Shown in pieces: positions 9,748 through 19,180 of a DNA stretch of 64,000 nt; the stretch's first letter is position 1; every line of letters begins with the position of its first letter. Origin of the DNA: Pandoraea anhela. GTDB taxonomy: Bacteria > Pseudomonadota > Gammaproteobacteria > Burkholderiales > Burkholderiaceae. The position numbers were made by a program, and so were the translations under genes. The stretch is from contig NZ_CABPSB010000003.1 in NCBI RefSeq assembly GCF_902459655.1, positions 1 through 64,000 on the forward strand. The letters are read 5' to 3'. The notes beneath the pieces are model-generated. The model searched no databases. It had not been told where the DNA came from and worked only from the letters and a program-made list of their open reading frames with translations.

Positions 9748-11255
9748 GATGCGAGAGACTCCTTGGCCTGGCCGGCCCCGTGAGGCTCGGTCCCGATCTC
9801 GGCCACGGCGGGCGGCGGCGGCGCGGGCGTCCATTCGTCGCCGTAGACTTCCGGCTCGGCGTATGCCTCCATATTGGCGTAGTGATGCGCCACGTCTTCA
9901 CGATAGAACGTGCCCGCCAGCCCTTGCGCCAGACGCTTCGCCCCTTCGCTCACCGCCGGGATATCGCCCGAGACGGCGCCGTGCGAGAGCGTGGCGGGGG
10001 CGCAGAAGCAGTGAATGCGTTCCAGGCCGGGGCAGGCGCCCGGCGTCTTTTCCTGAAACTCGAACGTAGGACCGAGATCCGGGGAGTCGGACAGTTCGGC
10101 GTCTTCGTCGCCGGCGTCCGGCGTATAGCGATCGCTCCACTTGCGCACGGACTTCGAGAACGCGGCGAATTCCGGTCGTCCTTCGATATCGATACGGAAG
10201 CCCGTGGCGAAGACCAGGAAGTCGAGCACGAACGTGCCTTTAGCGGTGCGCACGTGCAGTGCATCGCCCACCGGCGTGACGTCGAGGATCGGCGCGCCGA
10301 GGTTGAAGCGGGCGTTGTCGTGACGCGAGACGCGCAGCGTGCTGCCGCGCGGTGGCGGCACTTGCTGCACGTTGACGTAGTGACGGATGCGCCACTTCCA
10401 CTCGTCCGGTAGATTGAGATGGCCATGCGTGAGGCCCGGGTTGCCTGCGCCTTTGCCCTTGTTGATGCGGGGAATGTCCGCGCGGCGAATCAGCAGGTCG
10501 ACGCTCGCCGCGCCGGCTTCGAGCGCGGTGGCGGCGCTGTCCATGGCCGATGCGCCCGCGCCGATCACGCCCACGCGCTTGCCGCGCAGCGTGGCGTAGT
10601 CCATGACGTCCGACGAGTGCGCCCAGAAGCGGCGCGGCAAGTCGCGGGCGAATGCGGGCACGGTCGGGCCGCCCAGGCCGTCGCGACCCGTCGCCAGCAC
10701 CACATGGCGCGCATAAACGGTGCGGTTGCCCTCGGGCGACGTGACGGACAGTTCGACGAGGCCGTCTTCGCCTCGTGGCGTGACGTGATCGATGCGATGG
10801 TCGTTGCGCACGTCGATGGCGAGCACGTCGCGATACCAGCGCAGGTAGTCCATCCATTGCAGACGCGGAATCTTGTCGAGCGCTTCCCACGCATCAAGCC
10901 CGAACTGGGCCTCGAACCACGCACGGAACGTGAGAGCAGGCAGACCGAGCGCCGGGCCGGTGAGTTGCTTGGGCGAGCGCAGGGTTTCCATGCGCGCGGT
11001 GGTGGCCCACGGGCCCTCGAAGCCGCGCGGCGACTGATCGAAGATCACGGCGCCGACACCGAGATGCGTGAGCGACGCCGCCGCCGCCAGTCCGGCCATG
11101 CCGCCGCCGATGATGGCGACGTCGAGCACGGGCTGCGCGTTGTGCATGCGCTCGGGCACCCAGCGTCTGGCGGGCAGTTCGAGCCAGGCGAGGTCCTGGC
11201 GCAGACGCGCTTCGAGCGCGGGCAGGCCGGTGGCGGCGGTGGGGAACGTGGTCAT
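9744..11255 (-). CDS. FAD-dependent monooxygenase / pyridine nucleotide-disulfide oxidoreductase-like protein
   Basis: 503 residues. Two Rossmann fingerprints are visible: the FAD-binding VAIIGGGMAGLAAA at about residues 46-59 and the NAD(P)-binding VGVIGAGASAMDSAA in the middle. This is the layout of flavin-containing and Baeyer-Villiger-like monooxygenases. The ATG-type FMO motif near the C-terminal half reads LVFATGFR. The C-terminal ~40 residues are Pro/Ala/Glu-rich. It overlaps the LysR gene upstream and the permease gene downstream by 4 bp each, so it is translated with the importer. It probably oxygenates the imported compound. The classical FMO motif FxGxxxHxxxY is not obvious, so the exact reaction is open. 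Confidence 0.8.
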   Translation of the reverse strand: MTTFPTAATGLPALEARLRQDLAWLELPARRWVPERMHNAQPVLDVAIIGGGMAGLAAAASLTHLGVGAVIFDQSPRGFEGPWATTARMETLRSPKQLTGPALGLPALTFRAWFEAQFGLDAWEALDKIPRLQWMDYLRWYRDVLAIDVRNDHRIDHVTPRGEDGLVELSVTSPEGNRTVYARHVVLATGRDGLGGPTVPAFARDLPRRFWAHSSDVMDYATLRGKRVGVIGAGASAMDSAATALEAGAASVDLLIRRADIPRINKGKGAGNPGLTHGHLNLPDEWKWRIRHYVNVQQVPPPRGSTLRVSRHDNARFNLGAPILDVTPVGDALHVRTAKGTFVLDFLVFATGFRIDIEGRPEFAAFSKSVRKWSDRYTPDAGDEDAELSDSPDLGPTFEFQEKTPGACPGLERIHCFCAPATLSHGAVSGDIPAVSEGAKRLAQGLAGTFYREDVAHHYANMEAYAEPEVYGDEWTPAPPPPAVAEIGTEPHGAGQAKESLAS

Positions 11256-12232
11256 GACGACTGAGCTTCCTTGGGAGCGGGCAAGTCGCCGTAGAGCGAC
11301 TGCAAGACTTGAGCGTGTTCGGTGGCGGCGCGCTGCACGAAACCGGGCAGCAGGTCGCGGGCGGCGTTGGCCAGCGCTTCGACGAAGGCGAGCGCGGCGG
11401 GCGATGGCGCGCGGGCGTCGCGCGTGATGACGCCGAAAAAGAATGGGATGTCGGCGTCGATGGGACGCACCGCGACATCGGCGAGCGGCAGCCCGTAGGC
11501 CGTGACGGGTTCGAGTACCGCAACGCCGAGTCCGGCGCGCACGGCCGTCATCGCATTGATCGACGCGTTCGTCTCGATGAGCCCGGCCGGGGCGACGCCG
11601 GCTTGGGAGAACGCCTGATCGAGACGTCGGCGCAGCCGGTACGGGTTCTGCATGGTGATGATGCGACGCCCCGCGCAGGCGGCGAGCGGCAGACGCTCGT
11701 GAGCAGCCAGCGGGTCGTCGGCACGCACGGCGGCAACGCAGGCCGACTCGCCGATCCAGTGCACGACGATGCCGCGATGCTCGAGCGGGAGGCTGGTGAC
11801 GCCGATGTCGGCCGCGCCGGTCAGCACGGCGTGCACGACTTGCTCCGGCGACGTGCTGCGCATCTGGATCTGATGCGTATCGTGGGCAAGCCCCGGTAGC
11901 GCGAGCGCGGCGGGTACCAGGCCCGCGGCCAGCGCCGAAGTGGCCGCGACATGCAGCGGGCGGGTCTGGCCGCGCGCGATTTCGTCGGCGCGGGAGCGGA
12001 TCTGCTGCATGCCGGCGAGCACATGTTCCACGTCTTCGAACAGCAGAAAGCCCTGCTCGGTCGGTGTGACGCGCGGACCGCTGCGGGTAAACAGGGCGTA
12101 ACCGATCTCGGCTTCCAGCTCCTGAATCATGCGGGTGATGGCAGGCTGCGAGCGCCCGAGCAGACGCCCGGCAGCAGTGACGCTGCCCGTCGACATGACT
12201 GCCGCGAAGGCTTCGAGTTGGCGTAATTCCAT
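11252..12232 (-). CDS. LysR-family transcriptional regulator heading the operon
   Basis: 326 residues from the ATG at 12232 (MELRQLEAFAAVMSTGS), the standard LysR start; an in-frame extension to 12361 lacks support. The winged helix-turn-helix is at residues ~3-60 (SVTAAGRLLGRSQPAITRMI), followed by a LysR substrate-binding domain. Its stop overlaps the monooxygenase start as ATGA. It is therefore the first cistron of the operon it presumably controls, rather than divergent as most LysR regulators are. The promoter must lie in the 12233-12625 spacer, which has an AT-rich patch at 12365-12400. Confidence 0.88.
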   Translation of the reverse strand: MELRQLEAFAAVMSTGSVTAAGRLLGRSQPAITRMIQELEAEIGYALFTRSGPRVTPTEQGFLLFEDVEHVLAGMQQIRSRADEIARGQTRPLHVAATSALAAGLVPAALALPGLAHDTHQIQMRSTSPEQVVHAVLTGAADIGVTSLPLEHRGIVVHWIGESACVAAVRADDPLAAHERLPLAACAGRRIITMQNPYRLRRRLDQAFSQAGVAPAGLIETNASINAMTAVRAGLGVAVLEPVTAYGLPLADVAVRPIDADIPFFFGVITRDARAPSPAALAFVEALANAARDLLPGFVQRAATEHAQVLQSLYGDLPAPKEAQSS

Positions 12233-12625
12233 CTGGCTCGGTGTGGGGACGAAGCGCCGGCGCGTACCCCTACGCGCCAGCGCCCCGGTGATCGACGACG
12301 CCATGGCCGTCGATATCGCAAAACCTTGTATTCGGATTGCGTATTCTTCGACCGCCAGCATGCGTCTTGCAAATACTTAATGTTTATATGCTCATGACCC
12401 GAAGTGCAAAGGAGGGTTTTGCCTAGGTGGCATAAGGCGGAAAGCAATTTAGGACGGCGGAGACGCTTGCGGCGGTCTCTCGCAGCGTGAGACGCGCAGG
12501 CGGCGAACGCGATGTGTGAAGCGCCGACGGGCGGGGCTGCGGGAGGGGGAGAGAAGGTGAAAGAGGGCAGGAGAGGAGCGCGCGGTCGCCGGCTAAGGGC
12601 TGGCGACCGCTGTGCCGGGTCGGCG
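12233..12625. other. Spacer holding the promoter of the ten-gene operon
   Basis: No supported gene. The stretch at 12365-12400 is conspicuously AT-rich against the GC-rich background and is the likely minus-strand promoter. I cannot assign -35 and -10 boxes with confidence. The rest is GC-rich and featureless. Confidence 0.5.
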
Positions 12626-14254
12626 CTAATGCGCGTCGAACGGCAGTCGAAGCTGGTACGGATCTTCAGGGCGAGGCTGCCGACGACGTAACAGCGCAAC
12701 GCTGCGGGGGTTGCGGGGCGTGTCGACGGGGGGCTCGATGTGGCTCAGACGAAACGCCGCACGTGTGAGGTGCAGCACCCGTGCGTCCGCATCGAACTGG
12801 GCGAGGCGCCGGCCGAGCAACCGATAGATGTCGGGATCGAAACCCGTGGCGGCGGGCATGTTGTCGATGAGCGCATCCAGCGCCTCTCGCGACGCCACGC
12901 TGCCCAGATATTGCCAGCGGTCGATGACGTGATACTCGACCTCTCCCGACTGGCTGCCGGGTTCCTCGATGGCGATCGGGCCGTCGTAGGGCCATGTATC
13001 CAGTTGCAGCGTTGCAAGCGCCTCACGCGTGCGAGCGGTGTGCGCATCGAGCGGCGCGTCGCCAACGCAGACGCCGTCGCAACGCTTCACCTGATAACCG
13101 AAGCACGGACGCCCCTTCGCCACTTTCTCCAGCCCCAACTGCGCGCAGCAAAGACGATGCTCGTCCGCCAGCGTGCGCAACGCACTTTCCGCGCCGTAGC
13201 GCGAGGAAAACGTGCCGTACAGCGATCCGGTGCCGGAGAAGTCGACTGTCTTCGCGCTGACCAGTCGAGGGGTATCGCTATCCGGTGCCAGTTGCCAACT
13301 GTAGAGACTGGCGGCGCGGCGCAACATGCGGTTATGCACGGGCTGCAATTGCTTGACGAGCTGCGATTCGAGCAGCAACGCGCCCAACTCGCCGACCGTA
13401 CGACGCACTTCGACACGACGGATTTCCTGCGAGATGCGCAGATCCTTGGCGACCTGATGATCGCTGGAAAAGTGCGAACGCACGCGTGCCCGGACATCGA
13501 CGCTCTTGCCGACATACAGCAGCGTGTCGCCCTCGCCGTAGAAGAGGTACACGCCGGGGCTGGCCGGCAATGCGTCGATGGCTTCGTCGGGCAGTTGCGG
13601 CGGCTGGCTGGAGCGCTTCGTCACACGCTGCACCGCCTGCCCGATAAGGTCGGGCGCATAAATCGTGTGGAGCTTTTGCCAGAACTGCCAGAGCAGATCG
13701 GCGTCGGCAAGTGCGCGGTGGCGGCCCTGCGGCATGAGGCCGAAGCGGGCGATCAGCGCGTCGAGTCCATGACGCGCTGCCGAAGGAAACAGCAGCCGCG
13801 ACAGACGCACGGTACAGAGCACGTCGGCCTGAAAACCGATGCCCGCTCGCCGGAACTCGTTCTTGAGAAAGCCGTAATCGAAGCGGGCATTGTGGGCGAC
13901 GAACAGTTTGCCGTGCAAGCGTTCGGCCAAGCCTTGCGCCAGCGTACCGAACGACGGCTGGCCTTTCACCATCTCGTTGGTAATGCCGGTGAGCTTCTGG
14001 ATGAACGGCGGAATCGGCTCGCCAGGATCGAGCAGGGTGCTCCATTGGTCGACACCGTGCGGCCCGACTTCGACCACGCCGATCTCGGTAATGCGGTCTT
14101 CGAGGGCGTTGCCGCCGGTCGTCTCCAGATCGACGAAAACCATCGGGGCCGGCAGTGAGCGTGCGAGCGTATCCGGGTCGATCCCGTCGGGAGCGAATTC
14201 TTGAGTGCCGTTCAGGACATGCGGATCCATCGCTTCGACCACGGTTTCAAACAT
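12626..14254 (-). CDS. DEDD exonuclease fused to a GIY-YIG (Cho/UvrC-like) nuclease
   Basis: 542 residues if started at the ATG at 14254. The N-terminal third is a DnaQ-type 3'-5' exonuclease: Exo I FVDLETTGG, Exo II AHNARFDYGFL, Exo III HRALADADLL. It is followed by a GIY-YIG domain (PGVYLFYGEGDTLLYVGKS, then VRARVRSHFSS) related to UvrC and Cho. This exonuclease-plus-GIY-YIG layout is known in betaproteobacteria and is usually annotated as an epsilon-like or excinuclease Cho protein in nucleotide excision repair. A GTG at 14314 begins directly after the stop of the upstream gene (TGAGTG) and would add 20 residues by translational coupling, so the start is uncertain. Confidence 0.85.
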   Translation of the reverse strand: MFETVVEAMDPHVLNGTQEFAPDGIDPDTLARSLPAPMVFVDLETTGGNALEDRITEIGVVEVGPHGVDQWSTLLDPGEPIPPFIQKLTGITNEMVKGQPSFGTLAQGLAERLHGKLFVAHNARFDYGFLKNEFRRAGIGFQADVLCTVRLSRLLFPSAARHGLDALIARFGLMPQGRHRALADADLLWQFWQKLHTIYAPDLIGQAVQRVTKRSSQPPQLPDEAIDALPASPGVYLFYGEGDTLLYVGKSVDVRARVRSHFSSDHQVAKDLRISQEIRRVEVRRTVGELGALLLESQLVKQLQPVHNRMLRRAASLYSWQLAPDSDTPRLVSAKTVDFSGTGSLYGTFSSRYGAESALRTLADEHRLCCAQLGLEKVAKGRPCFGYQVKRCDGVCVGDAPLDAHTARTREALATLQLDTWPYDGPIAIEEPGSQSGEVEYHVIDRWQYLGSVASREALDALIDNMPAATGFDPDIYRLLGRRLAQFDADARVLHLTRAAFRLSHIEPPVDTPRNPRSVALLRRRQPRPEDPYQLRLPFDAH

Positions 14255-14314
14255 TGGATGCACCCGGTCCCCGATGCGTGGCGGGCGGATTCCGGCGGCT
14301 ACGGGGCATCGCAC

Positions 14315-14920
14315 TCAGGCCCGGCACGCCGGACCCCCGGCACGCGAGGCGGAAAAAGCCGATGCGGCAGACGACGCGGACGACGACGCGCACGACGGGG
14401 CGGGATGGGAAGGATGGGGGGTACGGGACGCAAGCGATGTCAGGATCGTTGCGCCCTCACCGAACACGCCGGCTGGCGCCGTATCGTCCCGAAGATCCGC
14501 CATCGACGCGGCAAGATCGCCCTCGGTGAAGGCGGTCACGATGGCGCGGAAGACGGCCGGGGCGGGGGCGTCAGGCCATTGCAGGTCGACTTCGGCGTCA
14601 AGCGACGGCAGCTCGCCGCCGCGTCGCAGGGTTTCGTCGCCCGGCAGGCGCAGAAGACGTGCGAGCACCCAGGACTCATGCCTGGCATGCAGTCCGATGT
14701 CTGCCTCCGCTTCGTCGGCAATGGCCACGAGCGTGCGCCAGTCCAGCGCCATTGTCGACGCGACTGCGCGGGGCGCGACAGCGACGTTCGTTGCCCCGAT
14801 CGCTTGCGCACGCTGTGACGCCTGCGCCTGCACATAGCGCGCGGCAATCTCGCGCACGATGCCCGCCAGGTCGCGCTCGGCGGCGCTCAGCGCCAGTTGA
14901 TCCCAGTCGATGGTTTCCAT
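14315..14920 (-). CDS. Hypothetical protein upstream of the exonuclease/GIY-YIG gene
   Basis: 201 residues; I do not recognise the family. Residues ~1-150 look like a folded, mostly helical acidic domain (METIDWDQLALSAAERDLAG start, then RTLVAIADEAEADIGLHARH). The last ~45 residues are Ser/Ala-rich and probably disordered. It lies directly upstream of the repair nuclease with no gap to a possible GTG start, so the two are probably co-transcribed. Confidence 0.6.
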   Translation of the reverse strand: METIDWDQLALSAAERDLAGIVREIAARYVQAQASQRAQAIGATNVAVAPRAVASTMALDWRTLVAIADEAEADIGLHARHESWVLARLLRLPGDETLRRGGELPSLDAEVDLQWPDAPAPAVFRAIVTAFTEGDLAASMADLRDDTAPAGVFGEGATILTSLASRTPHPSHPAPSCASSSASSAASAFSASRAGGPACRA

Positions 14921-15078
14921 GAGATGTTCCTCGATTGGGGGATATGATACTGTATAAAATCACAGTGCGCGAGTCGCGTATCCGTAGCCGACGCCTCTCA
15001 TGTCTCGATGCACTCGCCGGGGGCACCGCGGCATGTAATACTCTGCGCCAATCTTCTCGCACAGGAGCGCGCCTCAAG

Positions 15079-15798
15079 ATGTTGACCCTGTATACCTTCG
15101 GCCCGGCGTTCGGGCTTCCCGACGCCAGCCCGTTCGTCGTCAAGGCGGAGATGCTGCTCAAGCTCGCCGGATTGCCGTACCGCACCCGGCGCGGCGGACT
15201 GCGCCGCGCCCCCAAGGGCAAGCTGCCTTATATCGACGACGATGGCGAGATCGTGGCGGACTCCACGCTGATCCGTCTGCACATCGAGCGCAAGTACGGG
15301 TTCGACTTCGACGCGGCTCTCACACCGGGCCAACGCGGGGCGGCGTGGATGTTCGAGAAGGCGTTAGAGGATCACTTCTACTGGCACGTCGTGCAGGCGC
15401 GCTGGTGCGACGACGAGAATTTCGACCGGGGGCCGGCCTCCTTCTTCCGGTCGATTCCGTGGCCGGTGCGCCCGATGGCGCAGGCGTTGATTCGCCGCAA
15501 GGTGCGTAAGACTCTGCACGGGCAGGGCACCGGCCGCTACCAACCCGAGGAGCAGCGACACTTGCTCGCGCGCGGTGCGCAGGCCGCCGCCCAGTTGCTC
15601 GGCGACCAGCCTTACTTCTTCGGTGATCGGCCGTGCGGGGCGGACGCCACCGCCTTCGGCTTCATCTCCAGCGCCATGTCGCCGGATTTTCGCCAGCCGT
15701 TGCGCGACGAGATCGAAAACCATCCGAACCTGACGGCCTATGTGGCGCGTATGCGTCGGGAGTTCTTCCCCGACGCCGGGGACGGCGGGAGCGCGTAG
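15079..15798 (+). CDS. Glutathione S-transferase family protein
   Basis: 239 residues from the ATG at 15079, with AGGAG at 15063-15067. The thioredoxin-like N-terminal domain begins MLTLYTFGPAFGLPDASPF and contains the cis-proline and substrate-contact region KLPYIDDDGEIVADS. The helical C-terminal domain ends with NHPNLTAYVARMRREFF. The metaxin/FAXC-like spacing (KGKLPYI, GTGRY) suggests the GST subgroup with a C-terminal extended helix. The cytoplasmic substrate is unknown. It is divergent from the gene starting at 14920. The in-frame extension back to 14935 is not credible. Confidence 0.85.
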   Translation: MLTLYTFGPAFGLPDASPFVVKAEMLLKLAGLPYRTRRGGLRRAPKGKLPYIDDDGEIVADSTLIRLHIERKYGFDFDAALTPGQRGAAWMFEKALEDHFYWHVVQARWCDDENFDRGPASFFRSIPWPVRPMAQALIRRKVRKTLHGQGTGRYQPEEQRHLLARGAQAAAQLLGDQPYFFGDRPCGADATAFGFISSAMSPDFRQPLRDEIENHPNLTAYVARMRREFFPDAGDGGSA

Positions 15799-15896
15799 GC
15801 CGAGGCGCGCGCGGGCGATCGGCGCGCGGATCCGGACGCAACGCGTTCGCAGGCCGGCAGGCGAGGTGCCCCCGGCAAGCCGCGGGCCGTCGTCCG

Positions 15897-17102
15897 TCAG
15901 CCCGCCTCGGGGGCGGTCTCGTCGCTGGACAGCACGTCGGAGAGGACGAGATTGCGCCCGGAGATCTTGGCGGCGTAAAGCGCGCGGTCGGCACGGATGC
16001 ACAGTGCTTCGAGGCTTTCGTGCTCGATCCACGTTGCAACACCGCCGCTCAGTGTGTAGTGGCATACGCCGAAGGGGCCCGCCACGAGATGCCGGCTCGC
16101 CTGCGTTCGCAAGCGCTCGGCAATGCGGATCGCCCCCGGCGTGTCGGTGCCGGGCAACAGCACGGCAAATTCCTCTCCGCCTAACCGTCCGAAAACATCG
16201 CCCTCACGCAGACTGTCGCGCACGAGCTTCACGAACTCCCGCAGCACCGTGTCGCCACCCGCATGGCCGTGTGTGTCGTTGATCGCCTTGAAGTGATCCA
16301 GATCGATGACGACGATGGACAGCGGCCAGCCGCGCGCGACGGCGCGCACCATCTCCTGACGCGCGAGCAGGTCGAAATGCTTGCGTGAGATTGCGCCGGT
16401 CAGATAGTCGCGATTCGCGGCTTCTTCGGCGGTAGCGAGCATGGCGTCATGGATCATGAGGACCGAGCCCATCGTCATCGCAGGCATGACGATCGCGCCG
16501 ATCGTGAGCATGACGAGATTGAACATCGTCGGTGCGAAGACGTCGAGTCCGGGCGCTGGCGCCCATGCGAACGCCACGCCGCGCACGGCGTGCGCCGTGG
16601 CGAACACCGCCGCCATGCCGGCCGTCAGCCAGTAGTTATGGGGATGGCGACGCGGCGGGATATGCCGCAGGATCAGCGTCGCAATCGCGAGCAGGAAGGT
16701 GGCGTGAAACGCCGATACGGCCACGACGCGCAGCGACGGATTGTCGATGCCGTAATGCCAGAACAGCATCGCCGCCGCGAGCACGCCGAGCGAAGCCCCC
16801 AGCGCGTGCCAATGCGGCGGACGCCCGAGAAACCGGGCGCAGCCGGCGTAATACGACAGCAAGCCACTGGCCAGCGCGAGGTTGGCGACCGGAATCGACA
16901 GGAAATCGGGGATGACGCCGCGCAGCGCGAACAGCGGCAAAGAGACGAGGACCGCAACGTTGGCGAAGCACCACTCGCGAACGCCGGCCACCCGCGAGCG
17001 CAGGAGAGAACCTACGATCAGCAACATCATGAAGCTGAGCAGTGAGGTGATCGCGAGCAGGGACGTCGTCAACATGGCGCTGGCCAATGGGGAGGCTGAC
17101 AT
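15897..17102 (-). CDS. Membrane-bound GGDEF diguanylate cyclase
   Basis: 401 residues from the ATG at 17102. About seven hydrophobic helices span residues ~10-220, a MASE-type membrane sensor of unknown ligand. The GGDEF domain starts near 231 (NRDYLTGAISRKHF). The active site is GGEEF (308-312) and an intact inhibitory I-site RxxD (R299-D302) lies five residues before it, so it should make cyclic di-GMP with product inhibition. It is divergent from the gene at 17208 across a ~105-bp spacer. The extension to 17183 is possible but adds a poor N-terminus. Confidence 0.9.
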   Translation of the reverse strand: MSASPLASAMLTTSLLAITSLLSFMMLLIVGSLLRSRVAGVREWCFANVAVLVSLPLFALRGVIPDFLSIPVANLALASGLLSYYAGCARFLGRPPHWHALGASLGVLAAAMLFWHYGIDNPSLRVVAVSAFHATFLLAIATLILRHIPPRRHPHNYWLTAGMAAVFATAHAVRGVAFAWAPAPGLDVFAPTMFNLVMLTIGAIVMPAMTMGSVLMIHDAMLATAEEAANRDYLTGAISRKHFDLLARQEMVRAVARGWPLSIVVIDLDHFKAINDTHGHAGGDTVLREFVKLVRDSLREGDVFGRLGGEEFAVLLPGTDTPGAIRIAERLRTQASRHLVAGPFGVCHYTLSGGVATWIEHESLEALCIRADRALYAAKISGRNLVLSDVLSSDETAPEAG

Positions 17103-17207
17103 GTGTTGAGCATTGTAATGTACGGCGCGCCGGGCGTTACATTCCTTCGCGTGCCACACCAGTAGAATGGCCGGGTTCGTCATTTCTGCCAGTAGGAGCT
17201 TTCGTCA

Positions 17208-17762
17208 ATGCCGACGACTCGACGCGATGCGTCACATTCTGTTCGCCCGACGCGCCTCGCGGCGCTCGCCCTCGGCGTGGTCGCCTGTCTGGGCGCCGGC
17301 CTGAGCGCCTTGCCCGCCTACGCGCAGCAAGAGCCGATGCAACGCCGCTCGGCGCAACCGCCGTTGTTCGCCACGCCAGCCAGTAACGCCACCGCGCCGG
17401 CGGCGGACATCAATCGCGATATGCGTCCCGCGCTGCAGGCCGCCAATCTTTGGCTGGGACTCGCCGACATCAACCGCGCGCAGCAGAGCTGGGAGCAGGC
17501 CGCGCCGGTGTTCCAGCGCGCGATTTCCGCGGAAGACTGGGCGCGGAGTCTGCAAGGCGCACGCTCGCCGTTAGGCAAGGTGAAGACGAGGAAAACGCAC
17601 GACGCGGTCTTTACGCGCTCGCTCGCCGGGCAGCCCGACGGCGAATATGTGGTGATTCAGTACGACACGGTGTTCGAGAACAAGGCCGAGGCGCGTGAAA
17701 TGGTGACGATGGTTTTCGGTATTGACGGCCGCTGGCGGGTCGCGGGCTATCTGGTGCGTTGA
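17208..17762 (+). CDS. Exported DUF4019-like protein
   Basis: 184 residues. A signal peptide is clear (basic start, LAALALGVVACLGAGLSALPAYA, cleavage before QQEP). The mature part, from ~70, has the DUF4019 pattern: AANLWLGLADINRAQQSWEQAAPVFQ, LGKVKTRK, then a YDTVFENKAEAREMV strand and a final GRWRVAGYLVR strand, giving an NTF2-like small periplasmic domain. The role is unknown. It stands alone between a divergent diguanylate cyclase and a convergent GntR regulator. Confidence 0.8.
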   Translation: MPTTRRDASHSVRPTRLAALALGVVACLGAGLSALPAYAQQEPMQRRSAQPPLFATPASNATAPAADINRDMRPALQAANLWLGLADINRAQQSWEQAAPVFQRAISAEDWARSLQGARSPLGKVKTRKTHDAVFTRSLAGQPDGEYVVIQYDTVFENKAEAREMVTMVFGIDGRWRVAGYLVR

Positions 17763-17826
17763 TCCGGGGTGTGGGGCAGGATGCCTTACCCGCTTGCCCC
17801 CGCTCGCCCCGGTCCGGCGTGCGCGT

Positions 17827-18483
17827 CTAGCGCGGCAGCGCCGGCTCGACGATGTGCATCGTCGTCTCGACGTGAGTACGGGCGATCTGCTCGGCAAGCG
17901 CTTCGTCGTGCGCGCGCAGCGCCGCAAGCAGTTCGCGATGTTGCTCGTTGGTGGCGCGAAGCTGTTCATCGGAGAACATGACCGGCACGCGCAACGCCCA
18001 ATAGTAAAACTGCGTACGTTCGTGAAATTGCTCGATCACGACGTTATCTGCCGCCTTCACGATGAGATCGTGAAATTCCGTGTTGAGGCGGTTCAGGGCC
18101 AGACGCGGCAGATCGGCGTTGGGTTCCATCTGTGCGATGAGGGCTTCGAGGGCGTCGCAGGTCTCGGGGGTGATCTTGCGTGCGGCGAGCCGGGCGGTTT
18201 CGGACTCGATGGCCACGCGACTCTCGAAAATCGCGCGCACGGGCAGATGGTCGGCACCTTGCACTTCCCAGCCGCGATTACGTGCGATAAAGCCTTCGCC
18301 TTGCAGGATCAGCAATGCTTCGCGCACGGGCGTGCGGCCTACCCCGAGCAATTGAATCAGATCGTCCTCGATGAGGCGCTGTCCCGGTTTGAGTTCCGAG
18401 GCGAGAATCATGCCGCGGATTTTGGTCCGCACTTCACCAGTAATCAAGTTGCTCGGCGCTTTCATCTGATGCTTGTCTTCCAT
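17827..18483 (-). CDS. GntR-family regulator, FadR/FCD subfamily
   Basis: 218 residues. The N-terminal winged helix (residues ~10-75) contains LKPGQRLIEDDLIQLLGVGRTPVREALLILQ cut by the usual FCD linker. The C-terminal all-helical FCD domain has the metal-ligand pattern FESRVAIESE, EFHDLIVKAADN and HRELLAALRAHD. It is divergent from the exported hydrolase gene at 19181 with a long spacer between them and may control it. The effector is unknown. Confidence 0.88.
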   Translation of the reverse strand: MEDKHQMKAPSNLITGEVRTKIRGMILASELKPGQRLIEDDLIQLLGVGRTPVREALLILQGEGFIARNRGWEVQGADHLPVRAIFESRVAIESETARLAARKITPETCDALEALIAQMEPNADLPRLALNRLNTEFHDLIVKAADNVVIEQFHERTQFYYWALRVPVMFSDEQLRATNEQHRELLAALRAHDEALAEQIARTHVETTMHIVEPALPR

Positions 18484-19180
18484 TGAGCGGCGCGAACGCC
18501 GTTTCCTTCGACTTCGGCGAGAGGCCGTCGGTACTGCCGGATTTCTCGTGCACAGGTATGCCTTGTGTATGGATTCCTATGCCGCTGCGGATTTTACCGA
18601 GTTTCTTTCGGCGCCCCGGAAACCATTCCCAAAACGGCAAAGTTGTGGCAACCATGCGCGCAACGCATGAATGGGGTCCGATTTTGCGCAATTCTTTCGG
18701 TTTCCGAAGCGAGGACTCGCTTATACGAGCGTTTGAAGTGTCGAAAAAATACCATAACGCCCGACGTGTCGGGGTTCGCGCTCACTTACTTGCAATGTGA
18801 GTACCCACAGTCATAGCGTTGCGGGTACCGAAACATGCGCCGTGCGACGGCTTCGGAAAATTGATGAAGATGTGAATAAAGTGCGCCTAATAACCCCTCA
18901 TTTATAAGGGGCTTTGGACAAAAATGTTGACCGTCTTCCCGGTATGCGGGATTTCACAGGCCCCGATCGGGTGCGATGCCAATGATTTGTTCGATAATTT
19001 TTGCAATAGATGATAATTCTGCATGATTGTTAATAAAATTGGTGCAAACCCCGTCGATTCCCGGTGGATTGCCCGGCCATTCGCTGGCCAATGTGCCTGG
19101 TCTGCATGAAAAACCGTCGGGTGACAGAATCGACGTATGCCGCTTTGTGCCACTTCGCGTGTCATCGCACGCCTGTCCCC
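18484..19180. other. Long AT-richer spacer between a GntR regulator and an exported hydrolase
   Basis: About 700 bp with no supported gene and visibly lower GC than its surroundings. It holds a small hairpin, AACCCCT (18892-18898) against AGGGG (18907-18911), which could be a weak terminator, and a GTACCC/GGGTAC inverted repeat (18801-18806 with 18823-18828). Several 60-85-codon open frames overlap here on both strands but show no family resemblance or consistent ribosome sites. Confidence 0.5.

Noticed and set aside
12740-14158. 472-codon plus-strand frame across the exonuclease gene
   Set aside because: Antisense shadow of a gene with clear exonuclease and GIY-YIG motifs.
18565-18816. 83-codon open frame in the AT-richer spacer
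   Set aside because: Overlapping frames of similar size exist in other registers, there is no ribosome site and no resemblance to a known small protein.
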